A DNA stretch of 64,000 bases from positions 56,564 through 120,563 of the forward strand of contig NOWV01000214.1 in the NCBI GenBank assembly GCA_003344405.1, written 5' to 3'. A model generated the notes under the pieces. The model did not search any database, was not told the DNA's origin, and saw nothing but the letters and a program-made list of their open reading frames with translations. The translations under genes and the position numbers were made by a program. The stretch's first letter is position 1. Every line of letters starts with the position of its first letter. Of the stretch, positions 50,096-63,450 are shown in pieces. The stretch is from Trichoplax sp. H2 (lineage: Eukaryota > Placozoa > Uniplacotomia > Trichoplacea).

Positions 50096-50546
50096 CGTGT
50101 CTGTTTTATTAAAGCAAATATGATCGAATCTTACTACTATGTTTGAAGAGTAATAGGAATGGAATAAGTTTCCGCCATTTTGTGTTGGTGAGCAAGCGTT
50201 CAGACGCTTGTGCGTTCTGTTCTGAACAGCAGACGGCACTCTATTGTACTGTATACGCGTATGGCCGCTGTAGCACGCAGTACGGTACTAGCAATGATGG
50301 CAAGATGTATTATACAGTACTGTCCTGTACAGTGCAGTAAATCTATACTGTACTCTAGTGTACAACTGCTTTAGCGTGTACCGTATAGAACTGGACGTCG
50401 TTGAAGACTGGTCTTTCCATACACGACGCTACTATTTGACCTCAATAAGTACATCATTATAGCAATAAAGGTGCCGTATGGGATACAGTATAACTTACCA
50501 TCGACCAAGCGCTTTCCAGCCTCTTCCACTCTGCAGTATTCCTAAA
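50096..50546. promoter_or_regulatory. Head-to-head region, SFSWAP / small ORF, with CTGTAC cluster
   Basis: Only 451 bp separate the two outward-reading starts. A cluster of CTGTAC-type units (about 50237-50365: TACTGTATACG, AGTACGGTACT, ACAGTACTGTCCTGTACAGT) lies roughly 140-270 bp upstream of the SFSWAP ATG. No TATA box is evident. Confidence 0.55.
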
Positions 50547-50720
50547 ATGGCTATACTCAGTGAGGTATGGCTTTCTAAGAACAGTGATTTAAATAGGCCA
50601 GATGACGTTGTTATTGGAGCTGATATTAATGAGTATTGGACTGCTGAAAGGCTGAAACAAACGCTTATGTTGCTTGGTACTTACTTTACCGCGTTGGCGA
50701 TATGGAATACTATAACATGA
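50547..50720 (+). CDS. Possible small single-span membrane protein
   Basis: A 57-residue frame from an ATG in good context (AAAATGGC). It starts MAILSEVWLSKNSDLNR, has a charged middle (DDVVIGADINEYWTAERLKQ) and a C-terminal hydrophobic helix (TLMLLGTYFTALAIW). A size and topology like this are common among mitochondrial accessory proteins, but I cannot assign a family. It begins 452 bp from the SFSWAP start on the opposite strand. An upstream in-frame ATG at 50478 would add 23 residues of less protein-like sequence. A related stretch follows at about 50993. Confidence 0.45.
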   Translation: MAILSEVWLSKNSDLNRPDDVVIGADINEYWTAERLKQTLMLLGTYFTALAIWNTIT

Positions 50721-51558
50721 TGTCCTGCAGTTGTATCAACGATATGATAGGACTTCCCATGCAGTTATTTCCATTAAGTAACAAACTACATGTACTGTAG
50801 ATTGGTCTATCCTACTATCTAGCATGCTTTTTGGGCTGCAAACTGCTACAATTGAGTTAAGTTTATTTAGTAAAAGTGAACAAGTTACTACTGAAACAGC
50901 AGCAACAACCTCTACAGGTTGCGATATCTGCAATCAATATGAATAAAACTGCAATAGTCATCTGCATGTTTTTTTTTGGTTATACTGGTAACATGGAATA
51001 CTATGACATGATGCCCTATTGTAATTGAAAAGAGTGCAGTAGACTTTCCACAACGATGTACTTATAAACTGCTCTACTGTAATCTGGACTAATACCTACT
51101 TGTTAATTATAAGAAACTACGCACTGTCTATTGTAAGAAAAGCAATAATATTGGTTGTATACAATGTAGCCATAATCGATGATGCAAATACAACGCACGG
51201 AAACTGCAACATCGATGATATAAGAGTTCTGTATTTTATTTCCCGTAAATGCCATTAGCAGCTATTTATAGACAGTTTAACAACACAGGCTGAGCATCCT
51301 TCTCTAAGATATTACCACTTTAATTTACGATTGTTTTTAGAATCTATAGAAGGTCACCTGCTGCTGCTATCGAGGGTTGAATATAAAGCATTACAACAAG
51401 TTGCCTTTTGTTTTATGGCAGAAGTTGTAATAAATTGCTAAATTTTTAAGCAAAAAAGTGATAAAAGTTTCTGAAAGCATTCGTTGCTACATAATATCGC
51501 CGATACCGTGGCAGAATTTTTTAATGTAATTACAGCTATGCAAGTAGCACTTGCAAAT
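50721..51558. other. Convergent intergenic region with a partial local duplication
   Basis: The sequence ATATGGAATACTATAACATG (around 50700) recurs as ACATGGAATACTATGACATG near 50993, followed in both by TGATGYCCT-like sequence. This suggests an old tandem duplication of the end of the small ORF. No other exon was seen. Confidence 0.45.
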
Positions 51559-53437
<1,879 letters not shown>

Positions 53438-53539
53438 TTTGATTACTTCAGTTCATGCACCCTACGCAGCAGATCTGTGCATACCCAGTGCAGTATGCGC
53501 ATGGTCAGGTCGGGTGACGATAACTTCGTCGAGTAGTAC

Positions 53540-53595
53540 CACTGTACGAGACTACCAGTACAGTACTGTACGGTACAGTACTGTACTGGTACCTG
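53540..53595. repeat. CTGTAC-type palindromic cluster upstream of NDUFS8
   Basis: CAGTACAGTACTGTACGGTA and its continuation form a near-palindrome about 110-155 bp upstream of the NDUFS8 ATG. The allelic copy at 20121-20163 keeps this palindrome but differs on both sides, so variation is concentrated around the repeat. Confidence 0.8.
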
Positions 53596-53820
53596 AGTGT
53601 AGACTACTAGAAGAAGGCCTGATGACTCCTTCAGACAGACGGACTTCTTCTACCAAATGAGATCGAAAAATGGCTAACAGTACTTGGTATGGATCTTCCG
53701 TTTTTGTTTTCGAAATCATTCCCATACTAAAGTAGTGTCATAACGAAGTGTTTGAAACAATATTTTGAAGAGATGATGGGAGAAGGTCTGTCCGTCCAAG
53801 AGAACGATCCAAGCGTGAAG

Positions 53821-53906
53821 TGCACACTGTACAGTGTACTGTACACTGTACTAGGATCATTTTACACAGTGTACGCGTACTGTACACTGTGTACTGTACA
53901 CTGTAG
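53821..53906. repeat. CTGTAC-type palindromic repeat cluster
   Basis: CACACTGTACAGTGTACTGT and related units. The misplaced contig at 19894-20398 ends exactly where this cluster begins, consistent with the assembler breaking at the repeat. Confidence 0.8.
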
Positions 53907-56900
53907 CGTACGGTGGCCCAAAAGGCTCAAACGTGAAAGTAATATTCTATGGTTTCTCGTTCCAGTTGCGCAATTTCTTTCATATTTTATGAACTTTTCT
54001 GTTAAAATTATTGGGTAACAACGAACAACGCGCATTTGTGCATGCCCCATCAATAAGGTCATTATCAATGTTTTCATACGCAGTTTTTACATCGCTGTTG
54101 TCAGTGTCATTGCCTTCGCACGCGCTATTTTTTATCGTCTGAGCCTTCTGGGGCCATCGTAGTACAGTACAGTACTATACTGTTGTGCTGAGCATTGGGT
54201 GTATATCACAGTAGGGAACATTGACTCCGACCGATTTTTTTAGGTCTGGTCCAGGAGCTTTTTATATTTCGGTCTGGTCTTCGCAGGTCTGGTGAGTGAA
54301 CTGGACATAAATTCGTACATGGACGAGTATTATATTCCCTCATAAATGTAAAGCATACGAGCGCAAGCTATTATGGGATTTAATTCTCTTTAGCTCAAAA
54401 TAGACGCACAAGATATGAGCTAGAGTTATTTCCATTAATTGCACATATTATGAGCAATTAACGTTATAATAGCTACGTAATATCAAGATGATTTTGAATG
54501 TCTTTCCATGAATAAAAGATTCGAGTAAAGATGAAATATTTATCGTACCGTACACCATGATGATATATTTGGTATGTAATTCGGCACTGTGCAGCATCAT
54601 CAGAAATATTGAAGTTTTACATTTTGAACATTTTCGTACCGTACCAGTCTGTAATATTTTACGGCCTTAAAGTCACTATTAATATTACTAGTGTATCCTG
54701 TGTTACCAGCAATACTGAAATTACATGTACGCCCATATCATATATTATTCTAATATTGGTGTACAGGACATTATCATTTTTTTAAATTATTGTCTCTGAT
54801 AGTTGATGACCAGTCGACAGCTGTCGCTACTGTCTAAAGCAACGGAACACGGTATCGTAGTTAGATGCATAGGTATTTTTTTAGCCTTAGTTAACGCGAT
54901 AATTACGAATACTCCTTCGGTATTTTCTCGATATACAGTATATATATATATATTCTTGATGCTGGAATAGAATGGGTATAGATTTTCAAGTCTTTTTTAC
55001 TGTGCTACTTAATACGATTCGTACGCACGTCCATGTAAAAAATGACGTTAGCTAGTAATACATGATATCTACATAAAAATTAATAATTAAGGTAGCTATG
55101 GGAAGTTCTTATTATTTCATGATCCTTAGAAGAATCAATTAATATGTTATAAACATAATTAAAAATTGTATAAAGATTTACATTATGTAAAAAATATAGA
55201 CACAAGTAAGTGGAGATGTATAGACAGAAGAAATGAATTTTAATCTACGATACGAATAGGAATGTAAGGAGTTCTCGAAATAATATAATTAAGAGGAAAC
55301 GGACGTATTGGCAATGCCTAAAAAGTTCTACTTGCACATGCGGTAAGCGTGAGTATACAGTATATACATGTGTGACCGATACTTGAGAAATCATTCTATT
55401 AATACGATGACAGGGAGTAAGAATTGTAAATTGACGGCAAATATACCACTTCGAAATTAATGTTAGAAAGTTTAATAGGCATACTATGATGAACTGTAGC
55501 CATCATATGGTGATATTTCGGAGTAAATTAATGTACTGAAAAATCTGCCTGATATTAAGAATAAAACTATCTCTGAATAATGCTTCTATATGACACTAAA
55601 TCATTCAGATGATTTTCGCTACCATAGTTACGTAATAAATAAGCAAATGAAATTGATTAAGAAATACCATATTATTAATATGTTTACATATGCTAGATAT
55701 AGTAATCATTAGAATCAATGAATTACTCGACTTCAGCCCTATTACATATTTGTTAAATCAAGAGTTTGTTAACAACTCGTTGGCTTAAAATTGGTATTGA
55801 AGTTTCAGTATACTAATTTAATTATTTGCGTTGTCATTATTTTAAAGGTATATATGTATATAGCATATTATGCGTGTAAAAGATTTACTTTACTAATTTT
55901 TTTAACTGTAGTAGGATGAATTAATTCGAGATATCATAAATAAATGAATTCATTGATATTGGAAGCTATTTCTTTACTCGTGTAATAATACTAGTGAAGT
56001 AAAGATATATTGGATAGGGCAGAATAATCTTGTTAAATGTCTTAGTTACAATTCGATCGATCTATTATTCAATGTTGATTAAAAATTTATTACGGTCTGA
56101 TAAAAATATTAAGGACATACCTTTAAAGAATGATATATATAAAATGGCAATATGACAAAATTTTTGCATTATGGTGAAATTATTACTTAGTTAAAAACTT
56201 GAATGGTTATATACATAATAGTTTGCCAATAAAGAGATCGATAGATAGCTACTTTGCTTTGTATTACCTGGAGATTCAATTTTCTGTAATAATTCTAATT
56301 ATACAAAGTATGTAGATAATGCAATTAATTACCGTAATTTTTAGTTTGAGGATGTGTAATTTGATCATATCTAAAGATGAGATGGCATTTTACTCAGACA
56401 ATAATGAATAGAATACGACTTATTCAGATTTTATAATTTAATGTTTACATAGACATTCGATCATGGTGATATTTCTCTCTGTGCCGACACAGATAACAGT
56501 TGCTCAACAAAATTTAAAGTCATTGTATTCATTTGTGCCTAAATAATTAATTTGCCTACTTTTAAATTAATGAGAGCAGCTTATTGAAAGTAAGCAATTA
56601 TGAGAAATTAAGTATACCGGATAGAATTATGATTTTTATTATAGTATAGTTTATTAATTATTACCGTGCTATGTAAATCGATTTTGATAAAGATCAATTA
56701 CTCTATCGTAATACTGTATATACATAGTTGATAAGATTCGTTGTTATGCTTAAGAAATGCCGATATCGATCACTGTGAATGCTATGTTGCTGCTATAAAA
56801 TATGAAATACGTATAATAAGTGACATAAATTTAAATTTAGGCTTTTACGTAATCAAAAGAAGTAATATGTCCGTAGGAGCATCTAAAACAATACAAATAA

Positions 56901-57110
56901 TCTATATATAAGTATGAGTAAATCGTATTTACACTATACCTATCACAACCTATGCTTATGATGGAGACATTTTGGAATTCAAGAACATAGCAGCACCTAA
57001 TTATAATTCATAATAATCTATACATTTTTTCTATACTCGCAACTCTGCCAATGATAATACTGTCAAATTTATAATATACAATAGTGATATTAATTAATTA
57101 CAATTCCATA
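53907..57110. other. Gene-poor AT-rich region
   Basis: Apart from a short CTGTAC motif at 54162-54183 and TA-rich runs near 54940-54955, nothing was recognised: no exon pairs, RNA genes or tandem arrays. Confidence 0.4.
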
Positions 57111-58166
57111 ATGGCTAAGATAGCAGCTGGTATGGGAAACTATTTTCTTACATTCTCTACACTCCTTTCAGAGTACTGATTTCTCAACGAAGTATCAATG
57201 ATAATGAAATTGATTAGTTTTGTTTGTCGTATATAGTTAAGTAGTTATGACAGTAGCATTATTTATACGTATACCAAAGTACGGTAATATCGTACTTTGT
57301 TTGATGCGTCTAAATTATAACTTTTTAGATCGAATTTCCATGTAAAGTGTGCAAACGTACCGTACGATGATTTATTTTAACGGAAAATAAGCATATAATT
57401 GCGGAACGAAGATAAGGCATAGATCAACTAAAGATTTAAGAGTGAAATATTTTCATACTATGCAAAGTATTGCGTAATCTATTCTACAATTTGTCATTAA
57501 ATGGAATGATAATGCAATTGATAAATTAATACAAAAGCATAAGGAAAAGCTTGCTGTTCAATTTTTGATGGAAATAATCTATAGGTTATAGTGCAGTCGG
57601 TCCTTGTATTATTTTATGTTCAAAAGTTAACTAGTCGTGGCATAATATAAACTCAGCAGGATAAAAATAAAATTGATTTTATAGAATTATGGTATAAGCT
57701 TCCCGTTAGTAGTCAAAAGCATTGTTAGTATTGCGATTGAATGGTGACACTGATAGATCATTTATCATTACCATTATTATTTTTGTTATGGGTGTTCTAT
57801 TAACGTCCTATTGCGACACGATCATTTGAATAGCTTGGCTATTTCCAATAATAAAATGAAGAGAGTAATTAAGAATTGACTGAATCGAATTATATTGTAC
57901 CTCCTCTTCAACACAGTCTATCGCTACTAACAATTAAATAACGTAAAACAAATTTTAATAGTAATAAAAACTAACGATAGTGAATAAAAGCAAATATTGA
58001 CTTGCTTTCAACGACATTTCGTTTCCTTTCTGTTTTAGCCACTGCTATTATTCTGATGATTGTTCTAGCACTATCGCATTGGTCCAGTATTGTAATACTT
58101 TCGCTTAAAGAGGCGGAAGCAAATCGTAAAATATTGGATATTACACAGAATCATGCAATAAATTAA
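57111..58166 (+). CDS. Possible two-exon microprotein with one membrane helix
   Basis: The candidate exons 57111-57129 (ATG, MAKIAA, GTATGG donor) and 58039-58166 (acceptor TTTCTGTTTTAG) join in phase to give 48 residues: a short basic start, a hydrophobic helix (AIILMIVLALSHWSSIVIL) and a charged amphipathic end (KEAEANRKILDITQNH). The second exon is the better supported: its acceptor has a good pyrimidine tract and the frame is protein-like to its stop. The first exon is only 19 nt and may be wrong. The layout resembles small mitochondrial inner-membrane assembly factors, but no family is assigned. Confidence 0.33.
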
Positions 58167-59754
58167 ATATTATCTACCGTCGCTGGTCTATACGTACGCT
58201 GCAATTGTTTTGTTGCTTTATTTGGGCTTTTATCTGGCTTTCTATGGGTTCATATGATCGATCAATTTCATTTTGTTTCTAAATGTACACTGTATTTACT
58301 TCTCTAAATAAAGCGAAAATGAAACTCGAAATTCAGTTCGTAATATATAATACTGTAAATGGGTTATTTAGATAAAGGTACCATATGATGTTCTATTTCA
58401 AGTTCTTATTACTAAGAAAGTCACCCTTCGTACAGTTATTTATGGACTTTATTATGACTTTGCATAAATGTACAGCATACCATGCCATAATGGCACTACG
58501 TGTATTATGCAATGTAGTGAAGCATACAGATTGCGAATTGTAAAAAGTACGTAAAATTTGAATATAATTCTAGTAACTGCAGTCAGTAATACAGTAGAAT
58601 GCTTGGGAATATCATTTACTGTTTATTCTTCAAGTTTAACTTAATACTGTAGTATCTACTTAATTATGCAGGATGTGTAAAAAGTAATGTAATCGCTTTT
58701 ACTGTTATCTCGATAAGTTCTAAGTTTTAAAATCGCACGTACAGTGTCTATATTACTTCCGTTGACTTATAGACTGATGTTACACAGAGCAGCGACTTGA
58801 GATTTTCGAACCATTTAACTGAGTTAACTCACTTTTTGATGCGATTGAAATGTCGCTGGCCTAAAAATCTGTACATGATGGTAGAAAGTGGAAACTTACG
58901 TCTTATAGTACTATATATGGTACTATTGATGGAATAAATTAACGTCATAATTTCGCCAGAAATCACAATTAATTACAAAGCGCTATTTCAGGTCGTTGCC
59001 AACCTCTTGGCGTTCAAAAATGCTAATTTCGTTTACTGTACAGTACTACAATAAAATATCGTTGGCTGGCTTATAAGTACAGCACAGTTTATACAATGTA
59101 GTATTTTATCGTAGGTTTTAATTGAAATGAAAAGTGTGAAATCGTCGACACACGCTTTAAATCTAGTTAGCTTATAGCAGTGTAATTATTAAAATTACTA
59201 TTAATTAATATCTTTATTAGCAAGTTGGGCGTGAACACTGTTCTCTATCGATTTCCTTTCTTTCTTTCATTTTTTATTTATTTATTATAATAGTTTTAGC
59301 TTTTACTGTGCGAGTTGAGTGGCTATCGCTAGATGACAGAATACGATATAGTACTGTATAAAAATAAAGAAAAGAGAAATTAATTATCCCTTTATCCCAT
59401 CTTTAAACTGGACCGTACATTAAATTATATATATATTCGAGCATATCAATATAGCGTTAGGAGTGGTGGCACTCGAGTCAAAATACAGTAGGCGTCCGCT
59501 TTCCTTTCTTTCTCGAGACAATACCTTGAGAATAGCATTGAATATCGTTCGATATGCAATGTAAACATTGCCAATGTTGCTAAGGTACGATACGGTAGAG
59601 TATGTACTGTATAGCATCCAGTTTGAAATTTTACCGTACTAGATTGTCATCGGTAATATTTCAGTAGATGCAGCAAACTAGAAGAACCAGCAGTTAATAA
59701 ATAGCGATCAGAAGGGGCTGGTCAATCAGAGTTGCCGCCGACTCCTTCCAGGCA
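58167..59754. other. AT-rich intergenic stretch
   Basis: Scattered single CTGTAC-type motifs (near 59037 and 59350) and CTTTCTTTCTTTC-type pyrimidine runs (near 59257 and 59502). No exon was recognised. Confidence 0.4.
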
Positions 59755-59994
59755 GTGGGCGAATGGAAGAGAGAAATACACTGTATGTCTTACGATAACT
59801 GGAAAAATCCAACACCGGTTCATAACGTAAAGACGAAGGCTGTCGGACATTTGGAAATCGACTGCAAAAAATCATTGGTGTCAATTTGCGATTGGGCATC
59901 GTTTAAGTTAATCGATAGTGTAGAACGTTATCGTACGTTTACCTTATCGATACTTGAACGGAATCATTGTGGCTCGACGTTAAGTGTTGATTGA
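59755..59994 (+). CDS. Unassigned 79-codon ORF in frame with, and just before, the LRR gene
   Basis: An ATG-to-TGA frame with protein-like composition (SYDNWKNPTPVHNV, then DCKKSLVSICDWASFKLID). It lies in the same reading frame as the LRR open frame, separated from it by the single TGA at 59992-59994, after which the frame is open again through 60022 to the LRR. It may be an upstream exon whose true donor I could not place, a separate gene, or part of a gene with an in-frame stop. The family is not recognised. Confidence 0.35.
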   Translation: MGEWKREIHCMSYDNWKNPTPVHNVKTKAVGHLEIDCKKSLVSICDWASFKLIDSVERYRTFTLSILERNHCGSTLSVD

Positions 59995-60072
59995 ATCATC
60001 CTTTCCAAATTCATTACAGTATTGGAGAGGTGTATAATATACAACATTACATTGTGTTTACGCCAAAATATA

Positions 60073-61569
60073 ATGCCGTGTCGCCAATTCTATTACAGCA
60101 GCACCAATATTAATCATCAAGGAAACGAACTTCAGCTGAGACATAAAGACCGAAACAAACAGCAGGACGGCTACTGGCACTTAAATTTAAGCTGCATTGG
60201 CTTGCAAACGGTGCACTCCAAGACGTTTGCTGTAAATGGTCCCATCGAATCAGTAATATTGAACAATAATCGCCTGACCGACCTACCCGACGAGTTGGCC
60301 CAATTAAAGGACAGTCTCGTTAGGTTGGAGCTGAGCGGCAACAACTTTACAACTCTACCTAAAATAATAATTTCCTTAAGTCGTCTGGAGACCTTACAAT
60401 TTAGCTACAATCAGTTACATCATTTTCCGACTTCGTTGTTACATCTACATCACCTTACCACTTTACACCTGAGTGGTAATTTTTTAACGCAAGTGCCGAG
60501 CGCAATAAGCCAAATGGTTGGATTGCGTCGGCTTTATTTAGACCGAAATCGTATCCAACAAATCGACCAAGAGTTTGGTAAGTTGACTCAGTTGGAAATT
60601 TTACACCTCCAAGGCAATAATATTCGTTATTTGCCAACTTCGCTGGCCGATTTACAAGCGCTGATAGAACTTGATTGCAGCGACAACCCACTTATTCAGC
60701 CTCCTTCAGAAATTTGCTGTCAAGGTGTTGAAGTCGTGCGATCTTATATCAGAAATCAGCAAATGAACCATTCAAACTCTTACCCTAAATCAGCTCAGGG
60801 TACTGAAGATATTCTAAAGAAGGAAAATTTTCATCTCGATTCCTTTAATAAACTAGAAAATGGCAAAAGCAATCAGTGTGATAGGAAAAAAAGCCCAATT
60901 ATAACTTGCGGCTTAACAAATCAAGGGAAGATGTTAGACTGCTTAAGAAGTAAGTATTGCTTTGAACATTTGAAAGTTGCGAGTTTATACTGTACTATGT
61001 ACAACTGCATACACGACATACCGTGCTAATTGATATGTTGTGTTTATTATTTTTGGGTTTTTATTTTGCTCCTTGTTCATGATTTCAATTTTGTAGAATT
61101 CATCACGCAAACAGTATTACAATTTCATGAAACTATCCAAGTATAGCACTACAACATGAGTGCAATATTCAGTGTGTTAGGTTCTCTACGAGTATATACT
61201 GTACTGTATATACGCGTCATTTTAACGCAGTTTAGTACAGTACTGTGTGAGTGTGTGTTGAGAGGCGAAAACGGTCGATTGATCGAATTTTCGTGTTCAC
61301 TATTTGCTCTGAAAAGAAATCTTATAACCCACGTAGGCATTATCATCAATTCGTTGTGTTATGGTATTTACTGTAATTAGATAATAGAATAGTATCCTAT
61401 ACATGGACACGGCTATATGAATACTAATACGGCTTTTGCCTACATCTCTGTCTAAAAGTCCACTTATTAAAAATGAAAATGTTATTAAACAGGAATCCTG
61501 GTGACTCTTTTTTAACACTAGACTCGCAAGAGCAATCTGCCATTTACAGCATCTATAACACAGTATTAG
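60073..61569 (+). CDS. Leucine-rich-repeat protein
   Basis: The main exon, 60073-60949, encodes about 290 residues. A unique N-terminus (MPCRQFYYSS and on) is followed by six to seven LRRs of the 23-residue LxxLxLxxNxLxxLP type: VILNNNRLTDLP, LELSGNNFTTLP, LQFSYNQLHHFP, LHLSGNFLTQVP, LYLDRNRIQQID, LHLQGNNIRYLP, LDCSDNPLIQPP. This is the intracellular SHOC2/Erbin-like subtype, with no signal peptide or membrane span. The frame is open upstream to 59995. A strong donor (AGAA|GTAAGT) ends the exon at 60949. The candidates 61097-61140 and 61522-61569 follow in phase, for about 322 residues. The last exon is tentative; unspliced, the frame ends at 61029. Exact orthology is not assigned. Base composition is visibly less AT-rich than in neighbouring DNA. 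Confidence 0.75.
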
Positions 61570-61930
61570 AACTAACTAATGTAACGTAGTGCAGTTCACG
61601 CAGTAGATTTCGATTTAATAACTGTAATCACCATGACCGAATCATTTTTGAACATTTGTATGATTTATTAGTCCTACATGCTGATTATTCACTCCTGTAA
61701 ATTAATTCAGTAAAGCGAAAATAGTTTGCTTGTATACGGTTCATTAAAGTTCAAGTTATTACGACTTGATACGGACGCAGGGAATTGCAAGCTCTAAAAG
61801 AAAAATTCAGTCAGTTATGCATGTACAGTAAATTGATATTGATTAGTTTGAATTGCTTGAACAGTTGTGGCTAGACCTAAAAATGACGAAAGTGAAACTA
61901 CTGTCCACCTCTCTTTGGTACTTAGCTTTA

Positions 61931-62112
61931 GGGTACAGTACTGCACTGTACTGTACTGTACAGGAGCAGTTTTTGCCTTTTGGAAAATGCACAGTACACA
62001 GTACTGTAGATACGTACTGTACACTGTACAGTGTACAGTGCGTAGCAGACAGACAGAGGATAGTACTGTACTACACCATAGCGTGGGCACTGTACAGTAC
62101 AGTACAATACAG
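61931..62112. repeat. CTGTAC-type palindromic repeat cluster
   Basis: Dense overlapping GTACAGTACTG, ACTGTACTGTACTGTACAG and GTACACTGTACAGTGTACAG units. The frames of 101-114 codons on both strands (61815-62211), rich in Tyr, Cys, Thr and Val, are produced by the repeat. Confidence 0.88.
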
Positions 62113-62682
62113 TTGTGCATTACATGTCTTGTCCAACGATCATTTCACTGTTTCAAAACCCTCGAGTTTTTATTAAACTCAAGATTCTTTTGCCATATTT
62201 TTCGTCGATAGGATTGAGATATGGTGTTTCAAACTACAGTACAGTATAGTGCACCATGATGTGGTCATGACTGAGCAACTTCATCATAGTGTGGGAAAAT
62301 TGGGCGTTTTCGTTATGCAAATTCTATTAATATAGCATACTGACAATACAGTGTGCTAGACGTACAGTGTACAGTATAGTAAACGCAATGGAGAATGGGT
62401 ATCACACTATCACCCGCTCATATCGCAAATGATCTGCTACGAAATGCCGTATCCGTCCGTAGATTTGATAGCAGCCGATGAGTGCAAAGTACAATTACAA
62501 GAATATAAAATACAACATACGTACGCTAATAGCGTATACAGTACGGTATAACATAGACAGTATGCCAACGAAATTAAATAAATAAATAAATAAAGACTAG
62601 TCGCTGTTAAGATGTATATTGCTGTAGAATCCGGTACTATACGGTAGTGTTAAGTTTGTAGTTTTGAATTTTGTTTACGGTG

Positions 62683-62853
62683 AGTACAGTACTGTACAGT
62701 ATGTGACATCTGTTCTATAGTTCTGCTCAAACTGTGTTACGTACTGTACGTACAGTACAGTGTACTGTATTGTGCTGGTTGCATAGCCATTGTCATTATA
62801 CTGTACTGTACACTCAGTGTACAGTCGCACGTACCTACAGTACAGTACAGTGC
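62683..62853. repeat. CTGTAC-type palindromic repeat cluster
   Basis: GAGTACAGTACTGTACAGTA at the left, GTACTGTACGTACAGTACAG in the middle, and TACAGTACAGTACAGTGCAC at the right, with unique spacers. Confidence 0.85.
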
Positions 62854-63065
62854 ACTTTTGAATTAATTATTACTAGTGCAAACTCCCGTCGCTTTGCTGA
62901 CGGTTTACGATAATGTGCTCATTTAACAGATAGTATTATCATTTGATAGACCTGTCAGAGGTTCTGTAACTTTATACGGTGTACTAACTATAAAACGAAA
63001 ACGTTCAATGTCCACCGGAACTTTTCTCTGACCTCTAGTCATCGCGTTAAGAAAAAAACATAGAA

Positions 63066-63450
63066 GACATAGTACTGTATAGTGTACTGTACTGTACAGT
63101 ACAATTGCATCCTTCTTTTGAAATGTAAGAGGTATCAGCTCATTGTACTGTACTGTAAAGTAGAGAAAAGCTCTTTTTTTTTTATTAATTAACTTTCATG
63201 GTTCCTAGTTTTATGGTGTTTATGCATTATGTAAACAGTGCAGTACTGTTCTCTTTTCTGTGTACTGTACATTCAGAGTACATTTGACCTCTATGATAGA
63301 GACATTGATAGTCAGCAGTAGCGTTTAATATTTGTAGTACAGTACAGTAGAAGCTTAGTACGATACGGTACTGTATGTTTATTGTTTACTTTACAGTACT
63401 GTACTGTACCATGCGTTTAGCTTTTTGACATACTGTACTGTGTTGGAACG
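63066..63450. repeat. Series of CTGTAC-type motifs
   Basis: Motifs at about 63070-63102, 63144-63158, 63238-63249, 63260-63271, 63335-63349, 63362-63378, 63393-63410 and 63431-63441, at roughly 30-80 bp spacing. No gene was recognised between them. The region 61570-64000 otherwise holds an (AAAT)n microsatellite near 62573-62594 and an unsupported minus frame at 63615-63899. Confidence 0.75.

Noticed and set aside
61815-62211. Overlapping ORFs of 101-114 codons on both strands
   Set aside because: They are created by the CTGTAC palindromic repeat, which lacks stops in several frames and reads alike on both strands. Their Tyr/Cys/Thr/Val-rich low-complexity translations are mirror artefacts.
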